Notes under the pieces: generated by a model
The model's input: only the letters and a program-made list of their open reading frames with translations
Databases searched by the model: none
Told to the model about the DNA's origin: nothing
Assembly (NCBI GenBank): GCA_013398015.1
Contig: VZRR01008008.1
Coordinates: 310,768-374,767, forward strand
DNA length: 64,000 nt
Direction of reading: 5' to 3'
Source: Oreocharis arfaki
Lineage: Eukaryota; Chordata; Aves; Passeriformes; Paramythiidae
Program-made: the position numbers and the translations under genes
Part shown: one piece after another, positions 13,301 through 25,717 of the stretch
How the letters are laid out: every line of letters starts with the position of its first letter
How positions within the stretch are numbered: position 1 is the stretch's first letter

Positions 13301-15972
13301 TACATACACAGATTATTTTTCAAACATTCTTTGCCTGAAACTAATTACCTCATACTAATTAGCCTGGTCTAAGTGGTGAATTGCTGAGCAGGCAGCTGTG
13401 GATGTTGTCATTCAGGCTCCAAAGTCTAGCTCCTGGTGAAATGAGAGCCTAGTTGAGCCTCTCCAGCGTACACGAGGATTGTTACTCCAAGGACGTGCCC
13501 TGGGTACCCCATCTGATTGAAACAGTGGAGAAAATCCAGGGGAAGCTGTATATGTGTGACAGTTTTGGGAAAGCAGCTTAAGAGAGAAATGGAAACTCTC
13601 TTCCTGCTTGCTGCTGTCCCATGCAAAAAAGAAATCTTGCCATGTAACCCCTGAATTGCAGGAATTCCTGGAGCCCCAGCAAACCCTGTCTAATCTCTCC
13701 CAGTCCCTCACGTATCGCCTCCGAATGTTTTCAGTGAGTTCCCAGACCTCGTGCTTTCTTGCTCCTGATAACCAGCCATTGCTGGGATGCCAGAACCACT
13801 GCACTGCATAGCTCAGCTATCAACAAAAATATAGTGAGATAAAGGGGATGGTTAATACCAGAGTGTCTGTGGTAGTGCAGATGTCAGAGATACTCAATTG
13901 GCTTTCCTGGAGAAGTTCTTTAAATGGGTCAAGTTACTTTCGGAAAATAGTATCTAGCCCTTTTGACAGTGTGAACATCCATAAGAGCATCATGCAAACA
14001 TTTCTTCCTGTTGAAGAGTCAGGCAGCCATCAAATAGGCACTTAGTGCTTCAGAGTCTTGGCAAGGTAATGCCACCTCCCCTGGGACTTCCCGAAGATGG
14101 CTCTTGGGTGCTGAGCACATTTGGGAAGATCCCAGTTGCAGCTGAAGATGAAAAGCTGGCCTAAATGATGGGCAGTGAGTTCTTTTGAGAATTAAGCCCG
14201 TAAAAAAAATGAAACCAGATAGAAGAGCTGAAGGATTTATTGAAATGACTGAGCAATTGTAGGATCACAGATGCCAAAGAGGAAGAATAGGGCTATTGGG
14301 TTTTCCTGCCAGGTCAGGACTGCTGCCTGTAGTGTCTACTCTAGCAGCCTGTTCAGTTGTTTCGAGTGATCATTTCCATTGCTTCCCTTTTGAGACCCTT
14401 GTATTTCCTGATAGGAAAACTTAGTAACAATGAGACCTAACTGCCAGGCTAAATTTTTCTTCCGTCTAATTGCTGGCTAATATTCTTACTTACTTAATGG
14501 GAAATACGTACTCAAAACAGAGAGAAGAGATCCCGTGGGGTCCCTCAGAAGACGTGCCATTGTCCACGGTATTTTCTCCAGTGCGTCACTGGAGAGTCCC
14601 CCTTGGCATTTCTGTGTTTGTGTCTGTCTGTATGATGATTTGGTGGCTGAGACAATTTATACAGCTTGGTGTGAAGAATGATGTTTTGGGTTGAGGTTTG
14701 TGGTCTGCGAGGTTAAATAACGCAGGAGTGGTGGTCTTGCTGTTGAAACCAATTTCTGGGAACCAGTCTCTTGCTGACTTGGCTACTAACTTGGGCAGGT
14801 ATCCTTAAGCTGTGGTGAACTCAGGAGTGAAATGAGGTTTTGTTCCTCCTGATGCCCGTCAGAGGGACACTGAGTCTCTTGGCAGCCTAAATAACAACGT
14901 GTAAAGGCACTTCTGCACGTGTCTGAGCTTTTGGCATGTGGGAAGGGCAGGGCAGTGTGTCCACTCAGTTTCTAGTAAAAGGCATTTGAGCTGAGACATC
15001 TGCATGTGAGATGTTTGCAGTGCAGTGTTCACCACTGGGCAGTGGTGGCTTATCATAGCTGGGAGTTTATAGCTGCTCTGGGCAAGGCTCAGGGAATGAT
15101 TGGAGCATCTTGTGCTGAGGGAAGTTCTGTGGAAGTGCAAAAGACAACGATTACACTAGCCCAGAGTTTTATCCATGAGTCTCTGGATCATTGTGGGTCT
15201 CTTATGCCTTTGTGCTGAGTAGGGGGACGAAGCGGCAGGAAAGAAAAGACTGCAACCACCTCCTACGTTTGTGGGGATGCTGTGCTTCACCATTTATGGA
15301 GGGGGATTGGTCTGAGCTGTGAGGGCAGCTGCCAGTCTGCCCCTCCTGACCGATACTTAATGCTCGTTAAATGACCACAACCTTTAGTTTAGGTTCAGCA
15401 TTTCACTTGATAGCTCTCTGTGCAGCCACCGGTGCTGGGAAAAGGGAGGGAAGAGGAATCCCAAGAGCAGAAGCAAGACAGAGGAGAATAGTAAGGGGAA
15501 GGGAAAAATATAAGGACATTGTTTCTAGCAGCACTTAGTGGCCTAGATTTTCCTTTCACAGCTATTTCGAAAGTGTGCTCTATTGCAGATCCATTCAGCT
15601 TTTATTGGTATATAGTACACTGTGTAGCAGCAGCTACTGTTGTCTGCTCAGCTCTTAACATGATACTCTGCCAGATGGCAAGGAAATAAACCTGCGTTTG
15701 TGCTCAGGGATTGATCGAAGTTTTTTGCTGTTGTCATCTCTGTAACATTGACACAGATGTAAGGCCACTACACCCCGGCTCTCATCCCTGCAACCTTCCT
15801 GTGTATAAATTCAGCACAGTGCCCCTTTTCATAGCAGTATAATGCCGACATTCCGTAAATCCCAAGAATAGCCCCATGCAGGGGAGGATGCACAGCAAGG
15901 TTTAGCCAGGAGTTTTTTAGATGAGGCTTGTGCAGGGGTGAGCATAGGGAGTGGAGTTGGCTGGGAGGAGGG
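10398..15972. other. FGFRL1: Intronic, no gene seen
   Basis: Mixed-composition sequence. It includes the hairpin at 12201 and a T-run followed by eight C at about 12588-12608. No repeat family was recognised in the rest. Confidence 0.55.
12201..12224. repeat. Perfect 10-bp stem, 4-base loop hairpin of T and A runs
   Basis: TTTTTTTTAA at 12201-12210 and TTAAAAAAAA at 12215-12224 are exact reverse complements around the loop TCAG. It may be an accidental inversion of A-tracts. No function is evident. Confidence 0.7.
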
Positions 15973-16044
15973 TGGATCTCTAGGAGATGTAAATCAGCAG
16001 CCGGGTTACAGTAGCTGGGCTGATTTACTCCGGTGGAGATCGCA
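15973..16044. repeat. Palindromic relic resembling an ancient amniote MITE-like element
   Basis: GTAAATCAGC at 15989-15998 and its exact reverse complement GCTGATTTAC at 16019-16028 flank a 20-bp spacer. Imperfect pairing continues outward through GATCTC and GAGATC. The layout resembles a palindromic repeat of reptile and bird genomes whose arms read GATCCTCAGCTGGTGTAAAT. Family naming is from memory. Confidence 0.55.
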
Positions 16045-18439
16045 GCTTGGGATCTCTGCAGGAATCCTCCAAAGGAAAGGCGTTTGGGAATGATTAAAAT
16101 AATACTCAAGGCAACGACTGTTCAGTAAAGTTGGATGAACAAAACCTTACAGAGGAGAAAAGCTGTTTTGGAAGGGGATGTGGAGATGCAGGGAGATGAC
16201 ACAGGGGTCCTGCTCTGTGCAGACAGCTTGCTCAGGGCAATTTAATTAATTTTTAATACATCTTTACATTCCCATCTGCTTATGCCCGTTCTTCCATGGC
16301 TTTCACTCCCTATTCTGACACCCTTTTTCATGCTGAAGGCTTGTGTGTGCCAATAAGCTTCTGCAAAGAGCCCTAGCAGTTTTGTGTGGCTGTACCATGG
16401 GCTGGACTCAGCTCCTTCCCCTAAGGCAGGAGAGGCTTGGTGTCCTGATCCACCTCCCTGCTTGCTGGAGGGAGACCACTTACATTACAGCATAAAAATC
16501 CAGGGATATGGTCTGCCCTCAGAGGGAAGATGGTCTTTGCTCCAAGAGAAGGAGGGTGTCCTGTGGCCAGGGATTGCATGCCCACACTGCACAGAGGGAA
16601 GCAGGTAAGAAGAGAGAGCATCATGAGCAATTTTCCTCCCCCTGCCCTCTAAGGAGACTTGTAATTGTGAATAGCAGGGAGAGGGAAAAACATGTCCAGA
16701 GGTCTGGAGGGCTGCAGAGAGAGCAGCGGGCACTAGGCTGGAAATTAAAGGGGTCTGGAGAATTTAAGCAGATGCCAGAACCCAGTTGGTGCGGGAAGAG
16801 GTTCTGGGAACTGTGCTCCAGCCTGTTACTTTAGATGGTTTTTACAAGACTACACTGTTTTAATCCTGCCTCATGCTGCTGGACCAGAGCCTTCTTGTAT
16901 GGCAAGGGGAGATGAGCCCCTTAAACACGTTGCTGTTTATGAATTGCCTCTGGGAAGCTCATGCTGATGCATGTTTTTAAAAAGGCAAAAGCTGCCAGTT
17001 TTGTCCTTTTGACATTCACAAAACTGGCGACTTTCTCTCTTTTTTTTTTTTTTAAAGTTTGGGTTTTTCTCACATTGGTGGGGATGAGGGCAGAAGAAGC
17101 CGCATGTGGGATGATTTATGGCTCCAGGAGTGGCTAACTTTTTGGTAAACTTTGCAGGAAGAGCCCCCTAAGTGTGCCAGCTGTAGTCAGCCAAGCTTTT
17201 GAGAGACACATGGAGAGAGATAACGTGTTATTTATCCTCACACAAACCGGCTGATGGAAAACGTGCATGTCCCAGACAAGGAAATTCTCTCTCCTCCCTC
17301 TGCCCCCATGCCCCAGTTCAGGCTCCCCGGGAGCAGCTGGGTTCTCTTACTCCTGCAGTCCCCAACAGCTTCAAATTCACTTCCCTCAGCGCCTTCAAAG
17401 GAGGTTTTGATAAATGCATTGCACTTTGCAGCCAGCCAGGCTCTAATTGCCAGGAGGATTACGATAAGCTTTTTTCTTGTTGTTTCAAAACAATCTGGAG
17501 GACAGCGTGCCCTCCTGGTGTAGACACCCCCCAGCCCTGCTGCAGCTGGGCAGAGAGGAGGCAGCAGGGTGCCAAATTCACCCTGATTATTGCATTAAAC
17601 TGGGGGTGTTTTGCTCACAGTCCAGCCCAAGCGTTGTGGGCTGACGCTTGCTGCAGACCTGTGGGTGACCTGTGCTTGAGGGGAGCCTTGTGCCAAGGCA
17701 GCTCCTCCGTCGGTCACCAAACGTCCTGGCACCTCTGGGGCCTCGGGAGTCCCAGCACCAGCCCTGCCTCGCGGGCCACTGAAGTGGAAACTCAAGAGGT
17801 CTGTCAGCCCCTGGGAGTGATTTTCTTTCTCCAGCTGTGTGGTTATTCTGCTTGTGCAGTGGTTTGTTGTTTTTTTTTTTTTTTTTAAATTTAAAGGGTG
17901 CTCTTGCTTCTTTGCTGCTAAGTTTAATAACCATGGTCTGGTTAGAAAATAATGCAGGGGAAAAAGTAGAGCTGCCTTAATTTGTGATCTAAAAATAGGG
18001 AAACCTACACCATTAAATTGAGAGGATTTAGAAGCATAACCATAAAGCCAGGAAGAGTTTGCCAGGAGCTATCGAGTGACACAGATTTCAGCTCTCTCCT
18101 TCTTCTAGTTTTCTTCTTTTAAAGGTGAACTGAACAGGCTTAGATTACTATTTTGCTGCTTTTGACTACAAATGTAGTTCAGGGAGTTCTCTCTGTGACA
18201 GTTATCAGTAGAGCTTCTTTTGCCATTTTTATTGATTTTATTTGTAATAGATTTTGAATGCTTTACCACTGGCAGAGAAAATGCTTTGTAATCTCTATTT
18301 AACCCTTAAATATCCCAGTGTAGGATTGATGTACCAGAGATCTGTTCCAGTAGAGGAGTTCAAGGATGTAACCATGGGGAGAGAAAGACTGGTGGTTACT
18401 GTTCTCGTCTGACACTTAACAAACCATCATTTAAATCTT
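16045..18439. other. FGFRL1: Intronic, includes the longest spurious open frame
   Basis: A 229-codon plus-strand frame (17199-17888) is Cys- and Ser-rich, has no domain I can name and ends in a poly-Phe run from a T-tract. The stretch 17380-17500 has TAATTG, GATAAG and GCATTGCA motifs that would suit a regulatory element. Confidence 0.5.
17870..17886 (+). repeat. T17 homopolymer
   Basis: Seventeen T bases followed by AAATTTAAAGG. It supplies the run of Phe codons that ends the longest spurious plus-strand open frame in the window. A T13 tract lies at 17041-17053. Confidence 0.9.
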
Positions 18440-18560
18440 TGTGAATCAGTCACCTTTCTGACTGATCTGAGAGAAATCCCTTTTGTCTTTGCTATCACCA
18501 GCATGTGGATGAGTTTCTCAGGTGTGAAACAAGGATAATGGTGCTTCATAGAAATGCTAC
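18440..18560 (+). mobile_element. MIR-like SINE fossil, plus strand
   Basis: GAATCAGTCACCTTTCTGA is followed by GAGTTTCTCAGGTGTGAAAC and AAGGATAATGGTGCTTCATA. This parallels the sense MIR pattern of a cytosine-rich core, then CAGTTTCTCATCTGTAAAAT, GGGATAATA and CTCATAG. No A-rich tail or target duplication is visible, as expected for an old insertion. Confidence 0.6.
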
Positions 18561-19845
18561 TAGTGGAAAATGGCAGGTTGCCTGTAATCAGCTTTCTCTG
18601 GAGAGATGTGGCATCCAGCTCTGCTTGTGGAGTGGTGAATGGGTTGGAGACCCTGAGACAGAATCTTCCAGCCTCTAAACACTGCCTTATGCTCTGCCAA
18701 AACTGTTCGTGATTCCCTTTAGCAGGATTTACCCTGTGGATCCTTTTGGGAGAACTCTGTTAGGGAAGGTTGTAGAGGCTGACCTTTTTTCCCTGATGCT
18801 GGGTTTTTTCCTGCCCAGGAAACCTTACTGGTCCCCATCTCTTCATGCTCACTGGTAGTTTCCAGCGTGGCTCAGTGAGGTGCTTTAAGATGAGTTCCAC
18901 CCAATTTCCCTGTGTGGTTGGCCTGAGCTAATGATGCTTTGTTCAAACTCAGCACCACCTTTTCATGTCTAGACTATCAGTTTTCACATCAAAAGCAGAT
19001 TCGTGGTTAGCTGGCATCTTTGATTAAGAAATGTTGCATTTTACCCAATTTTCTTGGCTACTTAGCCACCTTGGATTGCTCAGGGCTTCAAGATCTGCTG
19101 TAAAGCCCTGTGTAGTACTGAGGTTGTTTTCTTGGGCTTGTACTCACCTCAGATGACACCGTGCTGGTTTCACTAGTGCTGTGTATCAGATGGCTTGCTG
19201 TCCAGGAGAGCCTCATTTGCCTTCTTTTTCTTTTCAGCATCTTAGAGTCAGCTGGAATCTGTTTCTTGGATGCCTTGAGTATGAACAGTCCAGCTGAGAA
19301 AGCCAAAGGCAGCCTGACAGACAAACAAGGAAATATTCAGGGGACTTTGAAGGTGATGAAAAGCAAAGTTATTCCAGATAAGCTCTGGAACATACCGCCA
19401 TGAGATAATACCAGGACCACATGCTGGTTGGGATTAAAAAATATGTAGATACATTGATAATGGGAGTATCTGCTCTCATATTACCCGGTTTTTCTTCTTT
19501 AAGGGATGTTAATGCTGGTGCTTTAAAGGGATATATGTTGAATGCTGAGGATACAGTTATTTAAGGAGCACTTTGCTGGTAAATAAGGGTATATGCCATG
19601 CAGTCGGTGTGAATATACCTGCCACAGCAAAGCTGTGCTCTGGCCCACACAGAGGATTAGTGCCTGGATGACGGCCTGGCTGGAGAGACCTGCAGATTGG
19701 GAAGGCTGTAGATGTGAGACAATACCTACACATCTGATCCATGCTGAGCTTCTTCAGCAAAGTGCTGAGCATCCTCACACTCGCCAAGAGCGATGAGCTT
19801 TGTTGAGTGTGCCCTTGCCAAAAACCTAGGAAGCATGACCACAGG
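18561..19845. other. FGFRL1: Intronic, no gene seen
   Basis: Ordinary non-coding sequence. Nothing recognised. Confidence 0.55.
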
Positions 19846-20004
19846 ACAGAACCATAGAATTGTTAGGGTTGTAAAAGACCTCTAGGATCATTGAGTCCAG
19901 CTGTTAACCCAGCACTAAACCATGTCCCTACATCCACATGCCTTTTGCACACTTCCAGGGGTGGTGATTCTAGCACTTCCCTGGGCAGCCCGTTCCAATG
20001 ATGT
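19846..20004 (-). mobile_element. CR1 LINE 3' fragment, minus strand
   Basis: ACAGAACCATAGAATTGTTA, AAGACCTCTAGGATCATTGA and GTCCAGCTGTTAACC are followed by CACTAAACCATGTCCCTA and CACTTCCCTGGGCAGCCCG. This matches the reverse complement of a CR1 subfamily whose tail has the AACCATGTCCCT block. It belongs to a different subfamily from the copy at 8171-8650. Confidence 0.92.
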
Positions 20005-23000
20005 TGTGCAGGCCACTGCACAGACCTAAAGTCTGGCATAATCAGACACCTCTTGTATCAGGGGGGAGCTGTGATGGCTTTTGAAATGCTGTGGTTGGTG
20101 GTAGTGAGGGTCTAAACCATGGTATGTTGGAATGAAAACACCATCAGCTTTGAAAACACCTTTCTATCCCCCATGCTTGCCAGCTGGGTGCTGTTGGGAT
20201 GGATAACTTGAATTTTGGTGGAAGAGAGAAGAGATTCTGCTGTCTTAAATACAAGCTACTGCCCTCCTTAATCAAACTGTATGGGTGAAGCCATGACTGC
20301 CTGCATGGCTGAAGTACTTTGGGTATTTCCAGTGTGCTGGAAATGGAGATGAAACAGAAGAAATAGCAGTGTGGCTTGTCAGGGTATTTAGGAGAGTGCT
20401 TCAGTCTGAACTGGAAACATGAACTTTGGATAGCTGTGTTCTGCATGCTTGAGAACTGGGTCAGAGATGTCAGAAGAAGGTTTTCTATTGATTCAAAGGG
20501 ATTTGCCTGTGTATGCTGACCCACAACAATCTCTCCAGGGCTCCTCTCACTGCTCTCTCATTTCAGCACAATCCCATTTGTTTTTAACTCCCCCTCCCTG
20601 TCCCCATTGCCCCAACACTCAGCAGTTTATTTAGCAGATGTTGGCCCAAACTTTGGAAGCAAGGGTAAACAGAGCTAAGGTCAGTCTGAGAAACACAGCA
20701 CCCCAGGAGAGCTGCTGCTTCTCACTGCTGCTGGCGAGCCTCTATCCGACTGGAATTGGAGGGAGTCTGAAAAGACACAGATAGGGTTTGTCCCTGCAAG
20801 GATAGAAGGGTTTATGTATTTAAAAAAAAAGTCACACAGGACAAAAGTGTGGAACCTTAACGTGAACTGGGTGAAACTATACCCTTCTTATGTTTCCTCC
20901 CTTTGAAGACCTTGCATTGTGTTTTCACAGCCATTACCATATGAATCAATGATAAAAAAACCCCAAACCCAGCATCTTGATAAGAATCCAGCTTTGCTTT
21001 ACCAGTCCATCCTCTGAGGTAACCAGAGCAAGTTCTTTTCACTCCAGCCATTGTTGGCAACACAGATTATGTTCTTCCAAGACTGTCTGTCTCGTTCAAA
21101 CACAAGGTCCATATCTTGACTGAACATTAACGTCACCTGATAGGCCCCATGTCCAGCTCCACCTTGCCCTTCCCAGCGAACCAGGCTTTATAGCAGAGCC
21201 ACAACATGAGCAGAGGAAATAAAGAGCCTTTGTGCTCCTCCTGGGTCCATCCCCTGGAGCTGATCAGGCACCAGGATTGATTACCAGGCTGGTAAAGACC
21301 TGATAACCTACCAAATCTGTGTGAAGACCCCTTTCTGACGACTTCTTCCCCTGATTTGCATTTCAGGCCTCCGTCTCATTTTAGAAATGATTTTATCTGG
21401 CTTTCACTGCAGTCCTGACTGCAGGGAGTTCACATGAGAAGAGGCAGCAGGGAAGCTTGAAGGCTACTCCTCTGGTACCGAACAAGTGGAAATTAAGGCC
21501 ATAATCTGTTACTTAATGTGCAGCAGTGATTGATTCAACTCCTCTGCTCCCCAAGTACTAGGAGTTAGCATTCACTTACCATCACATTACCAAATTAAAT
21601 AAATTTACAAATACATAAAATTAAATTGAACAATTTCCTAAGGTTGCAAAACAGAAAATTGAAGATGTCCTTTTCTGCCTTAATTCAGCTCATGTGTGAA
21701 TATGCCAAATCATAGAATTTCTAATTAAATGTTCTCCTACTATTTTTCTCTTAAGAATGGAGTTATATGTCCCCGGCATTGGAAAGTCTTAGCCCAAATG
21801 GTTCTATGTGGCAAAATTATGAGCAATTAAACTTTTGTCTTCATCAGTTTAAGCAATGTGTTGATTCTCACCACAGCCACAGGGATTTGTGGTAGCTATT
21901 ATGTGTGGAAGTGCCATATGTAACTCCTCAGTTTCTTTTGTTTGGGATAGCAATAGCCCTTGAAGAAATTTTGTGTAGAAAGGGTGTTTTTTTTTAAAAA
22001 ACTCCATTTCTTTTTAAAAATGCTGCTCCCGTTTTAAAATGCTGGTTCTTTTTTAATGGATTTATGGAAATCCTGGCAAATAGTGATGAATTCTTTTCAG
22101 TGCCACTTGTCTCTCTGCAAAGTTGGTGCATAGTGGCTCCCAGAAATGGGTATGGTTTGTGCAAAGGGCTGTGGAAGTGAGACTGTCCTCCCTGCTGGTT
22201 GTGTCTGTGTCTGCTGCAGGATCCCTGCCAAAACATGTGGAGGAACTCTAGGAAATTTTCTCCTGTTTTCTGTGTTTGGGAAGTGACCCAGCAGGCCCCA
22301 AAGCTACATTACAGGAACTGTAAGGAGAGGTGAAGCCTTTCTCGCCTAAATAGAACAATTATAAACAAGCCACTTAGCCAAAACATAAAAGACGGTGTAA
22401 ATGGAAGTTATGCCTTCCCTTAGGGTTTTCCATCACGGGGTCTGTTTCCCTGACATCCAGCCCTGGGATGGGTGGATGACATCCAGCCTGCTCTTTTGTG
22501 AGCGATTCCTACGGGAGGTCTGAGGAATTTTGAAGCTGTCAGGCTGTAATACCCTGGGTTTAGCTTTTTTGAGAAAGCACACTGTTTTCCAGAGAGCGAA
22601 GCCAGATTGCTGGTTTAAAGCTGCTAGATTTCACCAAAAGAATGCTGATTATTTCACAGTCATGCGAGCGCCTGACCGGTAAAACGTGTGGGCAGTCTGT
22701 CCACTTTTTTTTTTTCCTGTTTTCTCACTGATTTGGCTTCTTAATACAATGCCTGAAGATCTTTTGAGAGGGCCAGAAAAATCTGCTGACGGCTCCCGCA
22801 GCTGATTTGACCCAGAGCGCCTGCTTGGCTGAGCAGAAAGATGACACTGCAGCAAAAATGTTACTTTAAGGGAAAAGAAAACAGGCACAATGCTCCTGCC
22901 ATTGTTCCCAGGCTCTGTTCTCGTGCCAAGCTCTGCACTTAGGAAAACACAGAGGTACCAGGTTTTAACCTTTCGCCTGCTTCCCGCAGGTGTTATCTTT

Positions 23001-25534
23001 TGCTCTGAATAGGCAGGATGAGGTCCACAAATCACATTCAAGCCTCTAGCAGCCCCGCTGGCTATGAAAAGACAACTTTGAGTGGGTTTTGTAGGGAGGA
23101 GTTTAGCAAGATTTTCAGCAGAAAGAGTCTTTTGCTCAATTTTGTTCTGTCTAGGTTTCAGTGTAGTATCGGGTGATGCCACTGGTGTCTTGTCTCCCAG
23201 CACTGAAAGTTAATGGAAGTAGTTTAGTGCTGGAATATCCAGCCTATGATGAATAGCAGGCAGGTATCTCTCATCCTGTGATTTAACTATATTTTACCAT
23301 TGACAAAGAAGTTAAAAAAAAAAAGAAAAAAAAATCTGAAATTACTTTGGTGAGGCTCCCGTTTAAATAGTTATTGTTTTGAGTGAAAATGGTTTGTGGA
23401 AGGAGAGCAAAGTGCTCTGACTTCAAAGCTTGTCATTGTAAAGAAATCTGATGGTGAGTGGTCACGCATACCTGAACGTCACTCCTACTGCAGCAAAGCC
23501 AGAAGTGCTGGCAAGGAGCCTGGTCGTGTTCCCATTGCAGGCAGGGTGAGAGATCCTCAGCTGGTGTAAATCACAATAGCTGGATTTGAGTTGGAGATTT
23601 CTTTTTCAAAAACTTACTGACTGCACTGGGGGCTGGATCAAGCCCCTTACAAGTCCATGGGAGCTTCTTAAAACCTTCTGATCCTATTATTTGTTCAAAC
23701 ATTAGAGAAACCTTTTGAGCCCGAGAAAATTTGGTACAAGTAGGAGCAGCACTTGTGTTTCTGTTAGTTTTCCAGGCTGGCTTGCCATCCTGTTGCTCTT
23801 AACAAGACACCGATAACTGCCCAGGTGGTGTTTGTGCCCCTCATATCTGTTTCAAGAAACTGAAACTGCTCCTTCAGCCCTGCCAAATAGTCGTTTTTTG
23901 GATCTACCATCCACATTCCTGAAACTCAGCTTGTGCCATCCTGGGCCATTGGGACAGAGTGATCAGAGTTCAGCAATGTGTCTCCCTGCAATATCTGAGC
24001 AGCCTCGGTGTTCAGCTTGATATATGCAGACTACGGACTGTTTTTTTATCTCCCTCATGAGATAGACACGCAAGGGAAGAGGCACGCACACTCCCACCCT
24101 GCAGGTCAGGTAGCTCCATCTTGCAAGGATGATGCATTTTGCAGGGATAATGCAGCAGTGATGACAAATGGGTGCCTCTAAGTATTTAGAGAGTGCCTGG
24201 AAGGCAGACATTATCTCAGAAGCACCTAAAGTTAATCCTGCTCAAGAAAACCAGTTTTTCTTAGCCTCTAATCTTCCTGCTGAAACTAGGATGGATTTGG
24301 TGTGCCTTGTTTTGGAAGAAGTGGGAAGTAAGATGACATGCAAACTGTCAGTTCAAGTCTGGAGACTGGATATGTGGGTGTGGAAAATTGGAAGACATTT
24401 AACATTCATTGACCAGTAGTCATTTTTAGTGTGAATATCCTCCTGTGCCCTTGGAAGAGAAAGGTGTTGATGAAAATCCACTGCCACAAAGCAGTGTGCT
24501 GTGCTTTTGTCAGTGAGGGCACTATATATTATTCTGCACTGGTCATGCTTTATGAGAGGTTCGAAATGATTCAGATTTTGCTTCTTGGCCTCTGTTTTCA
24601 GCACAGTGTCAACAGAAGTGTCAGAGGTGATGTGCACTCTACTGGGAAGATGCCACAGAAGGAGCTGTTATTACGGCTGCCCGAAGGATGGCAGATGTAT
24701 CTTGCATTGCTTTTCTGAGACCAAAAAAACCCTACTGTTCTGCACTGGAACAAACCCAAAATGTTTCACTTTATTTTCCCCCACAAGATGGAATGTCAAC
24801 AAAATGTCCCTCTTGGCCTGAAAATCTTGACCTTTTCCATTCCTCCTGGCCACTGCATGAATTCACTGAAGCAGACAGTTACTTATCCCTACTTCTTCAG
24901 GAACAATTACCCGAGGCCATCCTGGCAGTAGGAAGTTCAGCTATGCCTATGCAGCGTGTCCTGGATCCCAGTGACCTCTCCTCTGGTAACAGCGATGCCT
25001 TCCCATGTGAAGCTGTAGCTCAGTTTTTGCCAGGATTCTCCTTTTTTGTAGATAAACCCATTAATTGTCACTTAAACACCCCCCCCAGCCTCCATCTGCA
25101 AATCAGAGTTTAAATAAACATGAAGCTCTTTCCCACCCACTAAAATAAATCTTCTAGGCACTCTAGCTGGCGCATTCAGAGTTGTTTTTGTCCTTGCTGG
25201 TTTTGTTGTCAGGTCGTGCTAACCTGACCATAAATGTATATTTTTGTGGAAGGAAACACAGGGCTGATTCTTCAGCTGATGTTCAAGGCTGAGTAACAAT
25301 TGATTAGCTGCACAAATTTACTTTAAACAAGCATCTGTGACTTTTTAAAGTGACCCAATACCTAAGGAAATGGTTTCAAGAAAGGAGACAGGCTCGCACC
25401 AACCTGTTGGGTGGGGGGAGTAGAAAAGAAGAGAGAAAAAAGGCATAACTTGTGCTGTTACAGGGCTCTTTGGTAATGATGTTACCTAGGATTGTTCTGG
25501 TGATTTCCCTTCGTGAAAATCTAGCCATGTCATT
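20005..25534. other. FGFRL1: Intronic, no gene seen
   Basis: The A/T-rich patches 21590-21660 and 21988-22060 have mirrored T and A runs. A 184-codon minus-strand frame at 22649-23203 shows no domain. The palindrome relic at 23551 is the only element recognised. Confidence 0.5.
23551..23588. repeat. Half-palindrome relic (same type as 15973-16044)
   Basis: AGATCCTCAGCTGGTGTAAA followed by TCACAATAGCTGGATTTGAG matches one arm of the palindromic element. The second arm is not visible. Confidence 0.55.
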
Positions 25535-25557
25535 AAAAAAAAAAAAAAAAGAAAAAA
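25535..25557 (+). repeat. A16 tract next to the MIR fossil
   Basis: Sixteen A bases followed by GAAAAAA, a few bases before the antisense MIR-like element at 25561. The MIR is reversed, so this A-run is not its tail. Confidence 0.9.
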
Positions 25558-25560
25558 GGA

Positions 25561-25717
25561 TAAATACCACCATCTCCATTATATAGATGGGGAAATGAGG
25601 CAGAGAAAGATGAAAGGACTTTGGCCTATTCATCCCACCAGGAAAATAACAACATCCAGGTCAGCCAAGTCTCTGTCTTTACACTTTGGTCCTTAAGCTA
25701 TGGCTTTCTAACTACCT
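25561..25717 (-). mobile_element. MIR/CORE-SINE fossil, minus strand
   Basis: CCATTATATAGATGGGGAA, ATGAGGCAGAGAAAGATGA and AAGGACTTTGGCC, then CATCCAGGTCAGCCAAGTCT and TTGGTCCTTAAGCTATGGC keep the full reversed MIR order: TTTTACAGATGGGGAAACTG, AGGCACAGAGAGG, GTGACTTGCCC, CCCAGGTCT and GCTCTTAACCACTA. About 155 bp are recognisable. It lies next to a 16-base A-run at 25535. Confidence 0.8.

Noticed and set aside
17199..17888. Longest plus-strand open frame (229 codons)
   Set aside because: It has no recognisable domain, irregular Cys/Ser-rich composition and ends in a poly-Phe run from a T-tract. One frame of this length is expected by chance in 64 kb on six frames.
20950..20970. Shared AAAAAAACCCCAAACCC at about 20954 and 34982, considered as interstitial telomeric sequence
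   Set aside because: Not TTAGGG repeats. A short low-complexity match with no tandem structure.
22649..23203. Minus-strand open frame of 184 codons
   Set aside because: Low-information, basic and Ser-rich peptide with no family resemblance.
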